The notes under the pieces were generated by a model. That model saw nothing but the letters and a program-made list of their open reading frames with translations, did not search any database and was not told the DNA's origin. DNA of 64,000 bases from Pseudomonas chlororaphis (GTDB taxonomy: Bacteria > Pseudomonadota > Gammaproteobacteria > Pseudomonadales > Pseudomonadaceae), in NCBI RefSeq assembly GCF_003731765.1, contig NZ_MOAL01000004.1, positions 2,356,001-2,420,000 on the forward strand, given 5' to 3'. Of this stretch, positions 17,904-28,138 are shown one piece after another; the stretch's first letter is position 1, and the number at the start of each line of letters is the position of its first letter. The position numbers were made by a program, and so were the translations under genes.

Positions 17904-18020
17904 GGCGGGACCTCCTGATTGTCCGTGGGCGCAGTCTACAGGACAACGCGCGCCTGGCTATTTCCAGCGCGCGATTCTTCCCGGCAACGGCCTTGACCCT
18001 CGGCACAGGAGCCCGGTTTG

Positions 18021-18482
18021 ATGCGCAACATCCGTCAGCGCGGCTTCACCCTGATCGAATTGATGGTGGTGTTGGTGATCATCGGCATCGCCAGCGCCGC
18101 AGTCAGCCTGAGCATCCGCCCCGACCCGGCGGCCGTGTTGCGCAAGGACGCCGAACGCCTGGCGCAACTGCTGCGGGTGGCCCAGGCCGAGGCCCGGGCC
18201 GATGGCCGCCCGATCACCTGGCAGGCCAATGCCAAGGGGTTTGCGTTCAGCCGACACCAGGAACAGGGAACCGGCATCGAACGTTTCGACAACGACCCGC
18301 AACTGCGGCCACGGCCTTGGCAGTCAGTGCCGATGCAGGTGCGCATCACCCCTCGACAAACCCTGGTGCTCACCGCCGAATGGATCAACCCGCCGTTGCG
18401 GGTGGTGCTTTCCGACGGCCAGCACCGCGTCAGCGTGGAGCGTAACGGCGCCGGCGAACTGCGCGTGGTGAACCGCCCATGA
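18021..18482 (+). CDS. gspH: Type II secretion minor pseudopilin GspH
   Basis: This minor pseudopilin has 153 residues. The signature QRGFTLIELMVVLVIIGIAS gives cleavage after Gly8 and Glu at 13. A GspH-type beta-rich domain follows (PITWQANAKGFAFSR region). The ATG at 18021 is preceded by AGGAG at a good distance; an in-frame TTG one codon earlier is less likely. It overlaps gspJ by 4 bp. It is equivalent to HxcU. Confidence 0.92.
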   Translation: MRNIRQRGFTLIELMVVLVIIGIASAAVSLSIRPDPAAVLRKDAERLAQLLRVAQAEARADGRPITWQANAKGFAFSRHQEQGTGIERFDNDPQLRPRPWQSVPMQVRITPRQTLVLTAEWINPPLRVVLSDGQHRVSVERNGAGELRVVNRP

Positions 18483-19090
18483 ACAGTCGGCAACGCGGAT
18501 TTACCCTGATCGAAGTGATGGTGGCGATTATGTTGATGGCCATTGTCAGCCTTATCGCCTGGCGTGGCCTGGACAGCGTGACCCGCGCCGACAGCCATTT
18601 GCAGGCCAGCGCCGAACAGACCGAAGCCTTGTTGCGCACCCTTAACCAGTTGGAGCGTGATGTGGCCCTGCGCGCCGGAGTCGAGTTGCGCGAACCGACC
18701 TTGAACGACAGCCCGCCAGCGGAGGCTGTCACACCGGCAGCGCTGAGCGTGCGCAGTTCCGATGCCCGGGTATTTCGCCTGGACGTGATTCGCAGCGCGG
18801 CCACCCCAGGGGATGGCTTGCAGCGGGTGCGCTGGTGGCTCCAGGGCGACACCCTGTACCGCGCGGCGGCGCCGGCCCGTGATCGTTACCCGCTGCCGGC
18901 GCCCAAGGACGCGGTGGCGGTGTTGACCCAGGTCCGTGACCTGCAGGTGCGCGTCTGGGAGCCGGACGAGGGTTGGCGACAACTGAGCGGCAACCGCAAG
19001 GACAATCCCCAGGGCCTGGAAATCATCCTGACCCGCCAGACCTCCCAGGGTGAGGAACGCTATCGCCAGGTGTTGGGGCCGCTGCCGTAG
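18479..19090 (+). CDS. gspJ: Type II secretion minor pseudopilin GspJ
   Basis: This tip minor pseudopilin has 203 residues. The signature QRGFTLIEVMVAIMLMAIVS gives cleavage after Gly7 and Glu at 12, followed by the GspJ pattern AWRGLDSVTRADSHLQ and QLERDV. Translation is coupled to gspH by an ATGA overlap. It is the rightmost gene of the secretion locus and converges on the sugar kinase 39 bp away. It is equivalent to HxcW. Confidence 0.92.
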   Translation: MNSRQRGFTLIEVMVAIMLMAIVSLIAWRGLDSVTRADSHLQASAEQTEALLRTLNQLERDVALRAGVELREPTLNDSPPAEAVTPAALSVRSSDARVFRLDVIRSAATPGDGLQRVRWWLQGDTLYRAAAPARDRYPLPAPKDAVAVLTQVRDLQVRVWEPDEGWRQLSGNRKDNPQGLEIILTRQTSQGEERYRQVLGPLP

Positions 19091-19129
19091 CCGCGCCCTG
19101 CCCTTTTCAGCCCCGGCGGCAGTCAGGGC

Positions 19130-20623
19130 TTAACACAGGGTTCGTTGCAGGGCTTTTTTCCACTCCAGGTACAGGCCGTCCAGGTTCGAGCCGGGGTCGG
19201 GTTCGAAGCGTTCACGCGGACGCTCCAGGGCTTGCAGCGCCGCATCACTGGCCCAGATGCCCAGGGCCTTGCCCGCTAGGTGCGCGGCGCCCAGGGCAGA
19301 GACTTCCGGCGACAGGCTGCGAATCACCGGGCGTTGCAGCAGGTCGGCAAGAAACTGCATCAGCCAGCGATTGCGCGTGGCGCCGCCGTCCACCCACAGC
19401 TCCTTGAGCGGGCTGCCGATGTCAGCCTGCATGGCGTCAAACACATCACGAATCTGATAACCAATGGACTCCAGCGCGGCACGCAAGATGTGCGCACCGG
19501 AGGTGCCTTCGGTCAGGCCGCAGATCAGCCCCCGGGCCTCGGCCTGCCAGTGCGGCGCGCCAAGCCCGGAAAGCGCCGGGACAAAGTACACCCCGCCATT
19601 GTCCGGCAGTTGCGCGGCGTGCTCGGTCAGTTGGTCCAGGGATTCGCCGGCCACCAGCCGTGAGGCCCACTGCACCGCTGCGCCGGTGTGCACGATATTG
19701 CCTTCCATGGCGTAGGTCGGCGCCGTGCCATCGTGCCAGGCCAGGGTGGTGGACAGCCCGTGACGGGAAGCAATCGGCCCGGCCATCGGGGTCATCAGCG
19801 ACGAACCGGTGCCCAGGGTGGCCTTGACCAGCCCCGGCGCGAAACCGCCCTGACCGAACAACGCCGCATGGGAATCGCCGATCATCGACAGCACCGGAAT
19901 GCCTGCCGTCAGCCGGCCCAAGGCCACGGTGTGAGCGAACAGACCGGCACTGGGCTGGATCGGCGCCAGGGCCTCGGGGGGGATCGAGAACAGTTCGAGC
20001 AATTGCCCGTCCCAGTCGCCGGTCTGCAAATTGAACAGTTGGGTACGGGCGGCGTTGGAGCCGTCGGTGGCAAAGGCCTGGCCGCCGCTGAGCTGCCACA
20101 ACAGCCAGCTGTCCATGGTGCCAAGGCAAATTTCCCCGGCGGCGGCACGGGCGTGACCGTTGTCCAGGTGGTCGAGGATCCAGCGGAACTTGCCGGCGGA
20201 AAACATCGGGTCCAGAACCAACCCGGTCTTGGCCAGGATCGTCGCTTCATGGCCCTGAGCATGCAGCTCCGTGCACAACGGCAGCGAGCGCCGGCATTGC
20301 CAACTGATGCAGGGCGACAGCGGCTCGCCGCTGGCCCGGTCCCAGGCCACCACCGACTCGCGCTGGTTACTGATGGCCAGGGCGGTGATGGGTCGCTCCA
20401 GCCCCGCCAGGCACTCGTCAATGGCGGCCAGGGTGGCGTGCCAGATCTGCAACGGGTCCTGCTCCGAATAACCGGGCTGCGGGTGGCTGATGCTCAGGGG
20501 CCGCGAACCGCGGGCAATCACCTGGCCGTGCTCGTTGACCAGCACCGCCTTGGCGTTGCTGGTGCCCTCATCGATCGCCAGGATCAGCGGGGAGTGTTCA
20601 TTCATGGTCTGGTTACTCGACAT
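19130..20623 (-). CDS. FGGY family carbohydrate kinase
   Basis: This is an ATP-dependent kinase of the glycerol kinase/xylulokinase/ribulokinase fold, 497 residues. The N-terminal phosphate-binding loop reads AIDEGTSNAKAVLV, and the second-domain motif GDSHAALFGQGGF with KATLGTGSSLM is present; the C-terminal adenosine motif is around ELWVDGGATRNRWLMQFLAD. The start at 20623 lies 8 bp after the transketolase C stop and follows GAGGCGG; an ATG six codons later is possible. Its place with split transketolase, transaldolase and polyol-type dehydrogenases suggests that it phosphorylates a ketose made by oxidation of a sugar alcohol (for example a pentulose). The true substrate is not readable from sequence. 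Confidence 0.88.
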   Translation of the reverse strand: MSSNQTMNEHSPLILAIDEGTSNAKAVLVNEHGQVIARGSRPLSISHPQPGYSEQDPLQIWHATLAAIDECLAGLERPITALAISNQRESVVAWDRASGEPLSPCISWQCRRSLPLCTELHAQGHEATILAKTGLVLDPMFSAGKFRWILDHLDNGHARAAAGEICLGTMDSWLLWQLSGGQAFATDGSNAARTQLFNLQTGDWDGQLLELFSIPPEALAPIQPSAGLFAHTVALGRLTAGIPVLSMIGDSHAALFGQGGFAPGLVKATLGTGSSLMTPMAGPIASRHGLSTTLAWHDGTAPTYAMEGNIVHTGAAVQWASRLVAGESLDQLTEHAAQLPDNGGVYFVPALSGLGAPHWQAEARGLICGLTEGTSGAHILRAALESIGYQIRDVFDAMQADIGSPLKELWVDGGATRNRWLMQFLADLLQRPVIRSLSPEVSALGAAHLAGKALGIWASDAALQALERPRERFEPDPGSNLDGLYLEWKKALQRTLC

Positions 20624-20631
20624 GGACCGCC

Positions 20632-21564
20632 TCAGCGCAAACGTGCAGCGGCCGCCACAATCCCAGCCGCGTCGATGCAATGCAAGGCGCGGGTGGGCTC
20701 GCGGGCGCCGGCAGCGGCGTACTCACCGTCGCCGATGCCCAGGCGGATCAGGGTAATGCCCAGCGCCCCTTCGGCCAGCACTTCCGCCACTAGGCTGCCC
20801 AACCCGCCATTGATGTTGTGTTCCTCGACGGTAATCACCCCGCCCGTGCCGCGCAGGGCCTCAAGCAACACGTCGCGCTGCAACGGGCGGATCGACGACA
20901 GGTTGATGACCTGGGCCTGGATGCCCTGCTCGGCCAGCTGCGCTGCAGCGTCCACCGCTTCGTGGACCACCGAGCCCAGGGCGACGATGGTCAGGTCCTG
21001 GCCCTGGCGCAGAATGTCCACCTGCCCGGGCACGAAACGGTAGCTGGGGTCATGCAGTTCGGGCAGGGCCTTGCCGTCGAGACGGATGTACACCGGCCCC
21101 TGGTAGCGCAAGGCGTAGTCGGCGATCTGCCGGCATTCCAGCGGGTCGGCCGGGGCAAAAATCTGCACATTGCCAAAGCCGCGCATCACCGAGATGTCGT
21201 CCAGGCTGTGGTGGGTGCTGGCCAGCGGGCCGTAGCTGGCACCGGCATTGAGGCCGAACATTTTGACGTTGGCCTGGTTGTAGCAAACGTCCACCTTGAT
21301 CTGCTCGTTGGCCCGGGAAATCAGGAACGGCGCCGCGTTGCAGGTGGCGGCGATCTTGCCGCCCAGGGCCAGGCCGGCGGCCACCCCCACCAGGGATTGC
21401 TCGGCAATGCCGACGTTGATCAGGCGCTCGGGAAAACGCTGCATGAAAGGCCCGATCTTGGCGGTGGACGTGGAGTCGCTGACCACCGGCACCAGGTCCA
21501 GCCCCTCTTCGACGGCGGCGATGAACGCCTCCACCATGACACTGGCCAAATGTTCATTCGCCAT
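20632..21564 (-). CDS. Transketolase family protein, C-terminal subunit
   Basis: This is the second half of a split transketolase (pyrimidine-binding plus C-terminal domains), 310 residues. The catalytic glutamate region reads NVGIAEQSLVGVAAGLALGGK near residue 47, and the C-terminal transketolase domain starts around residue 190. It should pair with the product of the gene at 21554 to transfer two-carbon ketol groups between sugar phosphates with thiamine diphosphate. The two genes overlap by 11 bp, consistent with equimolar synthesis. It is part of the leftward arm of the polyol cluster, upstream of the kinase. Confidence 0.92.
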   Translation of the reverse strand: MANEHLASVMVEAFIAAVEEGLDLVPVVSDSTSTAKIGPFMQRFPERLINVGIAEQSLVGVAAGLALGGKIAATCNAAPFLISRANEQIKVDVCYNQANVKMFGLNAGASYGPLASTHHSLDDISVMRGFGNVQIFAPADPLECRQIADYALRYQGPVYIRLDGKALPELHDPSYRFVPGQVDILRQGQDLTIVALGSVVHEAVDAAAQLAEQGIQAQVINLSSIRPLQRDVLLEALRGTGGVITVEEHNINGGLGSLVAEVLAEGALGITLIRLGIGDGEYAAAGAREPTRALHCIDAAGIVAAAARLR

Positions 21565-22390
21565 GATTCAACTCCTCCAGTGCCGCGCTGATTTCATCAC
21601 CCTTGGGCACCCGGTGGTGCCATTCGGGGCGGCCTTCGATAAACGACACGCCTTTGCCCTTGATGGTGTGGGCGATCAACACCTGGGGCGCGCCTTTGTG
21701 GCCCTGCATCTGCTCCAGTGTGGCCACCAGTTGGCTGACGTCATTGCCGTCGCACTCGCTGACCTGGAAGCCAAAGGCCGCCCATTTCACGTCCAAAGGG
21801 TCCAGGGGCATGATCTCGGCAGTCAGGCCGGCCAGCTGCAACTTGTTCTTGTCGACGATCACGAACAGGTTATCCAGGCCGTACTTGGCCGCCGCCATGG
21901 CCGCTTCCCAGTTCGAACCTTCAGCCAGCTCGCCGTCCCCGGTCAGCACATAAATGCGCCGCGCACTGCCGGACATCTTCGCCGCCAGCGCCAGGCCCAC
22001 CGCCACCGGCAAACCGTGGCCCAGGGCGCCGGTGTTGAGTTCGATGCCCGGGGTTTTCTGGCGCACCGGGTGGCCCGGCAGATGAGAGTTGAAGTGCTGG
22101 TAAGTCGCCAGCCACTCCTTGGGGATATAGCCGGCCTGGGCCAGGCAGCAATACAAACCGCCGACACCATGGCCCTTGCTCTGGATGTAGATGTCGCGCT
22201 CTGGGTCTTCAGTGCGCTCAGGCCCGGTATTGAGAATGCGGAAATACAGGGTCGCGAGGATGTCGGTTTCCGACAGGTCGGCGCCGGTGTGCCCGCCCGC
22301 CGGCGACTCGGCATTCAGGGTAATCACATGGCGCCTGATCAGGCGGGCCTGTTCTTTGATCTGCTGGGCGTCGTACTGGAAGGCATTCAT
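21554..22390 (-). CDS. Transketolase family protein, N-terminal subunit
   Basis: This is the thiamine-diphosphate-binding half of a split transketolase, 278 residues. The ThDP/magnesium motif GDGELAEGSNWEAAMAAAKY and later the conserved VDKNKLQ are present. The early active-site segment PAGGHTGADLSETDILATL is typical. The ATG at 22390 was chosen because it follows CAGGAG; the 15 upstream codons in frame lack support. It is the first gene of the leftward operon, and a 14-bp palindrome lies 56 bp before its start. Split transketolases of this type usually sit in dedicated catabolic clusters rather than in the central pentose phosphate pathway. Confidence 0.92.
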   Translation of the reverse strand: MNAFQYDAQQIKEQARLIRRHVITLNAESPAGGHTGADLSETDILATLYFRILNTGPERTEDPERDIYIQSKGHGVGGLYCCLAQAGYIPKEWLATYQHFNSHLPGHPVRQKTPGIELNTGALGHGLPVAVGLALAAKMSGSARRIYVLTGDGELAEGSNWEAAMAAAKYGLDNLFVIVDKNKLQLAGLTAEIMPLDPLDVKWAAFGFQVSECDGNDVSQLVATLEQMQGHKGAPQVLIAHTIKGKGVSFIEGRPEWHHRVPKGDEISAALEELNHGE

Positions 22391-22445
22391 GCAGCGGCTC
22401 CTGTGGGGCTGACCACGCGGGGTAAAAGTGTCCAAGGCTGTCTTT

Positions 22446-22459
22446 TGAATATTTATTCA
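22446..22459. promoter_or_regulatory. Palindromic operator candidate, left copy
   Basis: TGAATA-TT-TATTCA is a perfect 6-bp inverted repeat about 56 bp upstream of the transketolase N start. It shares the pattern TGMATAWWTATTCA with the copy at 22696. The SorC-family regulator encoded at 28139 is the likely binder; that is inference. Confidence 0.5.
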
Positions 22460-22695
22460 GCAGTGACAATATATTTCTATTTAGACGCCGTTCGCTCAGC
22501 AGGTCAAGGGAGCCCGGTACGGAAAAATCAAAAAACCACACCGCCAGTCGCCTCGACAGGTAGCCTGAATAGCCGGCGCGAGCGTCTGGCAAGAGGCTTA
22601 CAGGGAGATTCCCGACGGTGCCGGGGACCCGCGAAGAAAATTAAACCGCTTGACTTTGCCTCGCCGGAGCCGGAATCTGAATTAACAGTCAGGCA

Positions 22696-22709
22696 TGCAT
22701 AAATATTCA
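22696..22709. promoter_or_regulatory. Palindromic operator candidate, right copy
   Basis: TGCATA-AA-TATTCA is the same pattern as the left copy with one mismatch in the arm, about 45 bp upstream of the ABC permease start. Placement near both divergent starts suggests co-regulation. Confidence 0.5.
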
Positions 22710-22753
22710 AGCAGCCCGAACGAACTCCAAAAAAAATAAATCAGGAGAACAAT

Positions 22754-23758
22754 GTGGACGCCAAAGCCTCTGTCCATCAGGCCGCTGTCAAGCCGTCCGG
22801 CCGTTCGCGGTTACTCAAACTGCTGCCCAGCAACATCGGTGGCCCGCTGATCGGCCTCGCCCTCTTGGTGCTGGTCTTCTCCTTCAGTTCCGAATTCTTC
22901 TTCTCCTTGCGCAATGGCCTGAACATCCTCGATCAGGTCACGGTGCTGGGCATCCTCGCCATCGGCATGACCGCGGTGATCGTGATCGGCGGCATCGACC
23001 TCTCGGTGGGCTCGGTGCTGGCCTTCTCGATGATGATGCTCGGCTGGCTCTACCAGGATCAGGGCTTGCCCCTGGGCCTGGCGATCCCGGTGTCGATCGC
23101 CACCGGCATGCTCGCCGGGCTGGTCTCCGGGTTGCTGATCAGCTACGCCAAGCTGCCGGCCTTTATCGCCACCCTGACCATGATGTCGGTGGCCCGGGGC
23201 CTGGCCAACATCCTCACCGAAGGCCGGCAGATCGTCGGCTACCCGGAGTGGTTCACCAGCCTGGCCACGGTGCGTCACTTCGGTTTTCTTTCGGCCACGG
23301 TCGGGCTGTTCCTGATCATGCTGGTGGCGGCCTGGGTGTTCCTGCGCTTTCGCGCCGGTGGCCGCAACCTCTATGCCATTGGCGGCAGCCCTGAAGTGGC
23401 GCGCCTGTCCGGGATCAAGGTGCGGGCCATCACCCTCTGGGTGTACGCCATCAGCGGCGCCCTGGCCGGCATTGCCGCGGTCACCATGGCCGCCCGCCTC
23501 GACTCTTCCCAACCCAGCGCCGGGCTGACCCTGGAACTGGACGCCATTGCCGCCGTAGTGATTGGCGGCGCCAGCCTCAGCGGCGGCGTCGGCAGTGTCG
23601 GCGGCACCCTGGTGGGTGTGCTGATCATTGGCGTGCTGCGCAATGGCCTGAACCTGCTCGGGGTTTCCCCCTTTATTCAACAGGTCGTGATTGGCGTGGT
23701 GATTGCCCTCGCCGTGACCATCGATACCTTGCGTCGCCGTTCCAACACTGCTCGATAA
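22754..23758 (+). CDS. Ribose-type sugar ABC transporter permease
   Basis: This is the inner-membrane channel subunit of a CUT2 (RbsC-like) sugar importer, 334 residues with about ten hydrophobic segments. The family pattern AIGMTAVIVIGGIDLSVGSV and the C-terminal AAVVIGGASLSGGVGSVGGT are clear. The start must be GTG at 22754, with AGGAG correctly spaced; the ATG two bases earlier is in another frame and would give a short unrelated peptide. It is the first gene of the rightward operon, which runs permease, binding protein, ATPase, an unusual but known order. Confidence 0.93.
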   Translation: MDAKASVHQAAVKPSGRSRLLKLLPSNIGGPLIGLALLVLVFSFSSEFFFSLRNGLNILDQVTVLGILAIGMTAVIVIGGIDLSVGSVLAFSMMMLGWLYQDQGLPLGLAIPVSIATGMLAGLVSGLLISYAKLPAFIATLTMMSVARGLANILTEGRQIVGYPEWFTSLATVRHFGFLSATVGLFLIMLVAAWVFLRFRAGGRNLYAIGGSPEVARLSGIKVRAITLWVYAISGALAGIAAVTMAARLDSSQPSAGLTLELDAIAAVVIGGASLSGGVGSVGGTLVGVLIIGVLRNGLNLLGVSPFIQQVVIGVVIALAVTIDTLRRRSNTAR

Positions 23759-23821
23759 GCTGTTCCGTTGTGCGCTTGATCCTTGTTGACACCACCAAAA
23801 ATAAAATCAGGAGTCACCGCC

Positions 23822-24754
23822 ATGTTCATGACCAAAAAACTGCTGCTCGCGACGGCCTTGGCCGCTGCCACCCTCACCAGCGCCGGCTCGACCTGGGCCA
23901 AGGAGCTGACCATCGGCCTGGCCGTGGCCAACCTGCAGGCCGACTTCTTCAACCAGATCAAACAGTCGGTGGAAGCCGAGGGCAAGGCGCGCGGGGTGAA
24001 GATCATCACCGTCGATGCCCAGGGCAACTCCTCGACCCAGGTCAGCCAGATTGAAGACCTAATCACTCGGCAGATCGATGCCTTGATCTACATCCCCGCC
24101 GGGGCCACCGCCGCCGGCGTTCCGGTGAAGGCCGCCAAGGCCGCCGGGATTCCGGTGATTGCCGTGGACCGCAACGCCCCCGATGCCCCAGGCGATACCT
24201 TTATTGCCAGCGACAGCGTGGCCGGCGCCCGCACCCTGGCCGAGTACGTGGGCAAGATCACCGAAGGCAAGGGTCGCATCGCCATCCTCCAGGGCCAACT
24301 GGGCACCACCCCGGAAAATGATCGCGCCAAGGGCTTCCAGGAAGGCCTGAAAGGTTTCCCTGGCCTCAAGGTAGTGGCTGAACAACCGGCTGAGTGGGCC
24401 CAGGACAAAGGCTTTGCCGTGGCCCAGGACCTGCTGCAGCGTGACCCCAACATCACCGTGTTCTTTGGCCGTGCCGATGCCATGGCCCTGGGCGCCGCCC
24501 AGGCGGTGAAAGTCGCCAACCTGCCGCAGCCCGTGGTGGTGGTCGGTTTCGACGGTGACGTGGCCGGGCTCAAGGCCGTGGCCAGCGGCGTGCTGCAAGC
24601 GACCATGACCCAGCAGACCCAGAAAATGGGCCGCATGGCCGTGGCCTCCGCCCTGGACCTCAAGGCGGGCAAGGCCGTGCCCAAGGAACAGTTGCTGGAA
24701 ACAGTGCTGACCACCAAAGACAACGTCGCGCCTTTCCTGCAACAGCACCCCTGA
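23822..24754 (+). CDS. Periplasmic sugar-binding protein, RbsB type
   Basis: This is the substrate-binding component of the adjacent importer, 310 residues. A signal peptide ends near STWAKE, then the periplasmic-binding fold of the ribose/LacI group begins with LTIGLAVANLQADFFNQI and includes VDRNAP and GQLGTTPENDRAKGFQEGL. The ATG at 23822 has AGGAG 8 bp before it; an ATG two codons later is also possible. The ligand is a sugar or polyol of unknown identity. Confidence 0.92.
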   Translation: MFMTKKLLLATALAAATLTSAGSTWAKELTIGLAVANLQADFFNQIKQSVEAEGKARGVKIITVDAQGNSSTQVSQIEDLITRQIDALIYIPAGATAAGVPVKAAKAAGIPVIAVDRNAPDAPGDTFIASDSVAGARTLAEYVGKITEGKGRIAILQGQLGTTPENDRAKGFQEGLKGFPGLKVVAEQPAEWAQDKGFAVAQDLLQRDPNITVFFGRADAMALGAAQAVKVANLPQPVVVVGFDGDVAGLKAVASGVLQATMTQQTQKMGRMAVASALDLKAGKAVPKEQLLETVLTTKDNVAPFLQQHP

Positions 24755-24769
24755 GCCCGGGAGTTCGGT

Positions 24770-26293
<1,524 letters not shown>

Positions 26294-26317
26294 CGCTGCA
26301 AAGGCGATTAACGCCTA

Positions 26318-26417
26318 ACTGTAGAGGCCAGCTTGCCGGCGATATGGCCGGCAAGGCTGGCATAACGATCCACTGCACACCGTCATCGCTGGCAAGCCAG
26401 CTCCTACATAAGGGGGT
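26318..26417. repeat. Single REPIN
   Basis: One REP doublet: a left arm GTAGAGGCCAGCTTGCCGGC, a central GCCGGCAAGGC, and a right arm ATCGCTGGCAAGCCAGCTCC followed by TACA. It is inserted between the ABC ATPase and the first dehydrogenase of the same operon, and may act as an mRNA-stabilising or attenuating hairpin. Confidence 0.8.
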
Positions 26418-26459
26418 GGTTGCGGCGAGATGGATATCACGACTGACACGGAGCAACCC

Positions 26460-27224
26460 ATGCAACTTTTTAGTCTTCAAGGCCAGGTAGCCTTCGTCAC
26501 CGGCGCCGGCAGCGGCATCGGCCAGGCCATCGCCGTGGGCCTGGCAGAAGCCGGGGCCGATGTGGCCTGCTTTGACTTGCCCAACAGCCCGGGCATCGAC
26601 AGCACCGTGGCACGCATTAACGCCCTGGGCCGTCGCGGCCTGGCCCTGGCTGGCACCGTGACCGACCGTGCGGCGCTGGATGCCGCCGTGGCCCGTACCG
26701 AAGCCGAGCTGGGGGCGCTCAGCGTGGCAGTGAACTGCGCCGGCATCGCCAATGCCCAGGCGGCCGAAGAACTGGAACTGCAACGCTGGCAAACCACCCT
26801 GGACATCAACCTCACCGGGATCTTCCTCAGTTGCCAGGCCCAGGCCGCCGTAATGCTGCCACGGGGCAAGGGGGCCATCGTCAACATCGCCTCGATGTCC
26901 GGCAGCATCGTCAACCGCGGGCTGCTGCAGGCCCACTACAACACCTCCAAGGCCGGGGTCATCCACCTGAGCAAAAGCCTGGCCATGGAATGGGCGGACA
27001 AGGGTTTGCGGGTCAACTGCATCAGCCCCGGCTACACCGCCACGCCGATGAACTCGCGCCCCGAAGTGGCGGACCAGGTGAAGATCTTTGAACAGACCAC
27101 GCCCATGGGCCGCATGGCCAGCGTGGAAGAAATGGTCGGCCCGGCGATTTTCCTGGTCAGCCAGGCCTCGTCCTTCTGCACCGGCGTCGACCTGCTGGTG
27201 GACGGTGGTTTTGTCTGCTGGTAA
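26460..27224 (+). CDS. Short-chain dehydrogenase/reductase
   Basis: This is an NAD(P)-dependent oxidoreductase of the classical SDR family, 254 residues. The cofactor motif TGAGSGIG is near residues 15-22, NCAGIAN near 86, and the catalytic Tyr/Lys pair is in HYNTSKAG. The C-terminal GVDLLVDGGF is the usual SDR end. The ATG at 26460 follows GGAG; a start 10 codons upstream is less likely. Within the cluster it probably oxidises a polyol or interconverts a ketose. Asp after the glycine-rich strand (VACFDLP) favours NAD over NADP. Confidence 0.9.
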   Translation: MQLFSLQGQVAFVTGAGSGIGQAIAVGLAEAGADVACFDLPNSPGIDSTVARINALGRRGLALAGTVTDRAALDAAVARTEAELGALSVAVNCAGIANAQAAEELELQRWQTTLDINLTGIFLSCQAQAAVMLPRGKGAIVNIASMSGSIVNRGLLQAHYNTSKAGVIHLSKSLAMEWADKGLRVNCISPGYTATPMNSRPEVADQVKIFEQTTPMGRMASVEEMVGPAIFLVSQASSFCTGVDLLVDGGFVCW

Positions 27225-27256
27225 GCCAGCCCCTGCGAACAATTGGAGCACCCCTC

Positions 27257-28057
27257 ATGTCCCAACGTTTTAGCGGAAAAACCGTGGTCATCACCGGTGC
27301 CTGCCGAGGCATCGGCGCCGGCATTGCCGAGCGCTTCGCCCAGGAAGGCGCCCACCTGGTGCTGGCGTCCAACGACCTGGAACGGGTGACCTTCACCGCC
27401 GACCAACTGGCGCGGGAATACGGCGTCAGCAGTCTGGCCCTGGGCCTGGACGTCACCGACGAAGGCGATATCCAGCGCCTGTACCGCAGCGCCCACGAGC
27501 GTTTCGGCAGCATCGACGTGTCGGTGCAGAACGCCGGCATCATCACCATCGACCACTTCGACAGCATGCCCCGGGCCGACTTCGACAAAGTCCTGCAGGT
27601 CAACACCACCGGGGTCTGGCTCGGCTGCCGCGAGGCCGCCAAGTACATGGTCAAGCAAGGCAGCGGCCGGCTGATCAACACCTCGTCGGGACAGGGCCGC
27701 CAGGGTTTCATCTACACCCCCCACTACGCCGCGAGCAAAATGGGTGTGATCGGCATCACCCAGAGCCTGGCCCTGGAGCTGGCGCGGCATAACATCACGG
27801 TCAACGCTTTCTGCCCCGGCATCATCGAAAGCGAAATGTGGGACTACAACGACCGGGTCTGGGGCGAGATTCTCAGTACCGAGGAAAAACGCTACGCCAA
27901 GGGCGAGCTGATGGCCGAGTGGGTGAAGAACATTCCCCTGCGCCGCGCCGGCAAGCCTTCGGACGTGGCCGGGCTGGTGGCTTTCCTGGCCTCCGATGAC
28001 GCCGCCTACCTGACCGGCCAGGCGATCAATATCGACGGCGGGCTGATCATGTCGTGA
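27257..28057 (+). CDS. Short-chain dehydrogenase, sorbitol dehydrogenase-like
   Basis: This second SDR of the cluster has 266 residues. The motifs are TGACRGIG near residues 14-21, QNAGIITIDH, and the catalytic HYAASKMG. The C-terminal half with FCPGIIESEMWDYND resembles L-iditol/sorbitol and other polyol dehydrogenases of the SDR type. It starts 32 bp after the first SDR. Two SDRs in one operon suggest successive oxidations of one substrate or two related polyols; this is inference. Confidence 0.9.
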   Translation: MSQRFSGKTVVITGACRGIGAGIAERFAQEGAHLVLASNDLERVTFTADQLAREYGVSSLALGLDVTDEGDIQRLYRSAHERFGSIDVSVQNAGIITIDHFDSMPRADFDKVLQVNTTGVWLGCREAAKYMVKQGSGRLINTSSGQGRQGFIYTPHYAASKMGVIGITQSLALELARHNITVNAFCPGIIESEMWDYNDRVWGEILSTEEKRYAKGELMAEWVKNIPLRRAGKPSDVAGLVAFLASDDAAYLTGQAINIDGGLIMS

Positions 28058-28138
28058 TTTCGGCGGCGGGCACGACCCGCCGTCGGTTTGCTATCCTCGC
28101 CGGCACGTTAGGTATTGATTTCATTTATTGGGGCCTGC

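Larger units (their letters stand above)
22391..22753. promoter_or_regulatory. Divergent promoter region of the sugar/polyol cluster
   Basis: This 363-bp AT-enriched spacer lies between the transketolase operon (left) and the ABC transporter operon (right). It holds two matching palindromes, one near each start, and AT-rich stretches such as GACAATATATTTC. A 60-codon minus frame at 22528-22710 has no support. Confidence 0.6.
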
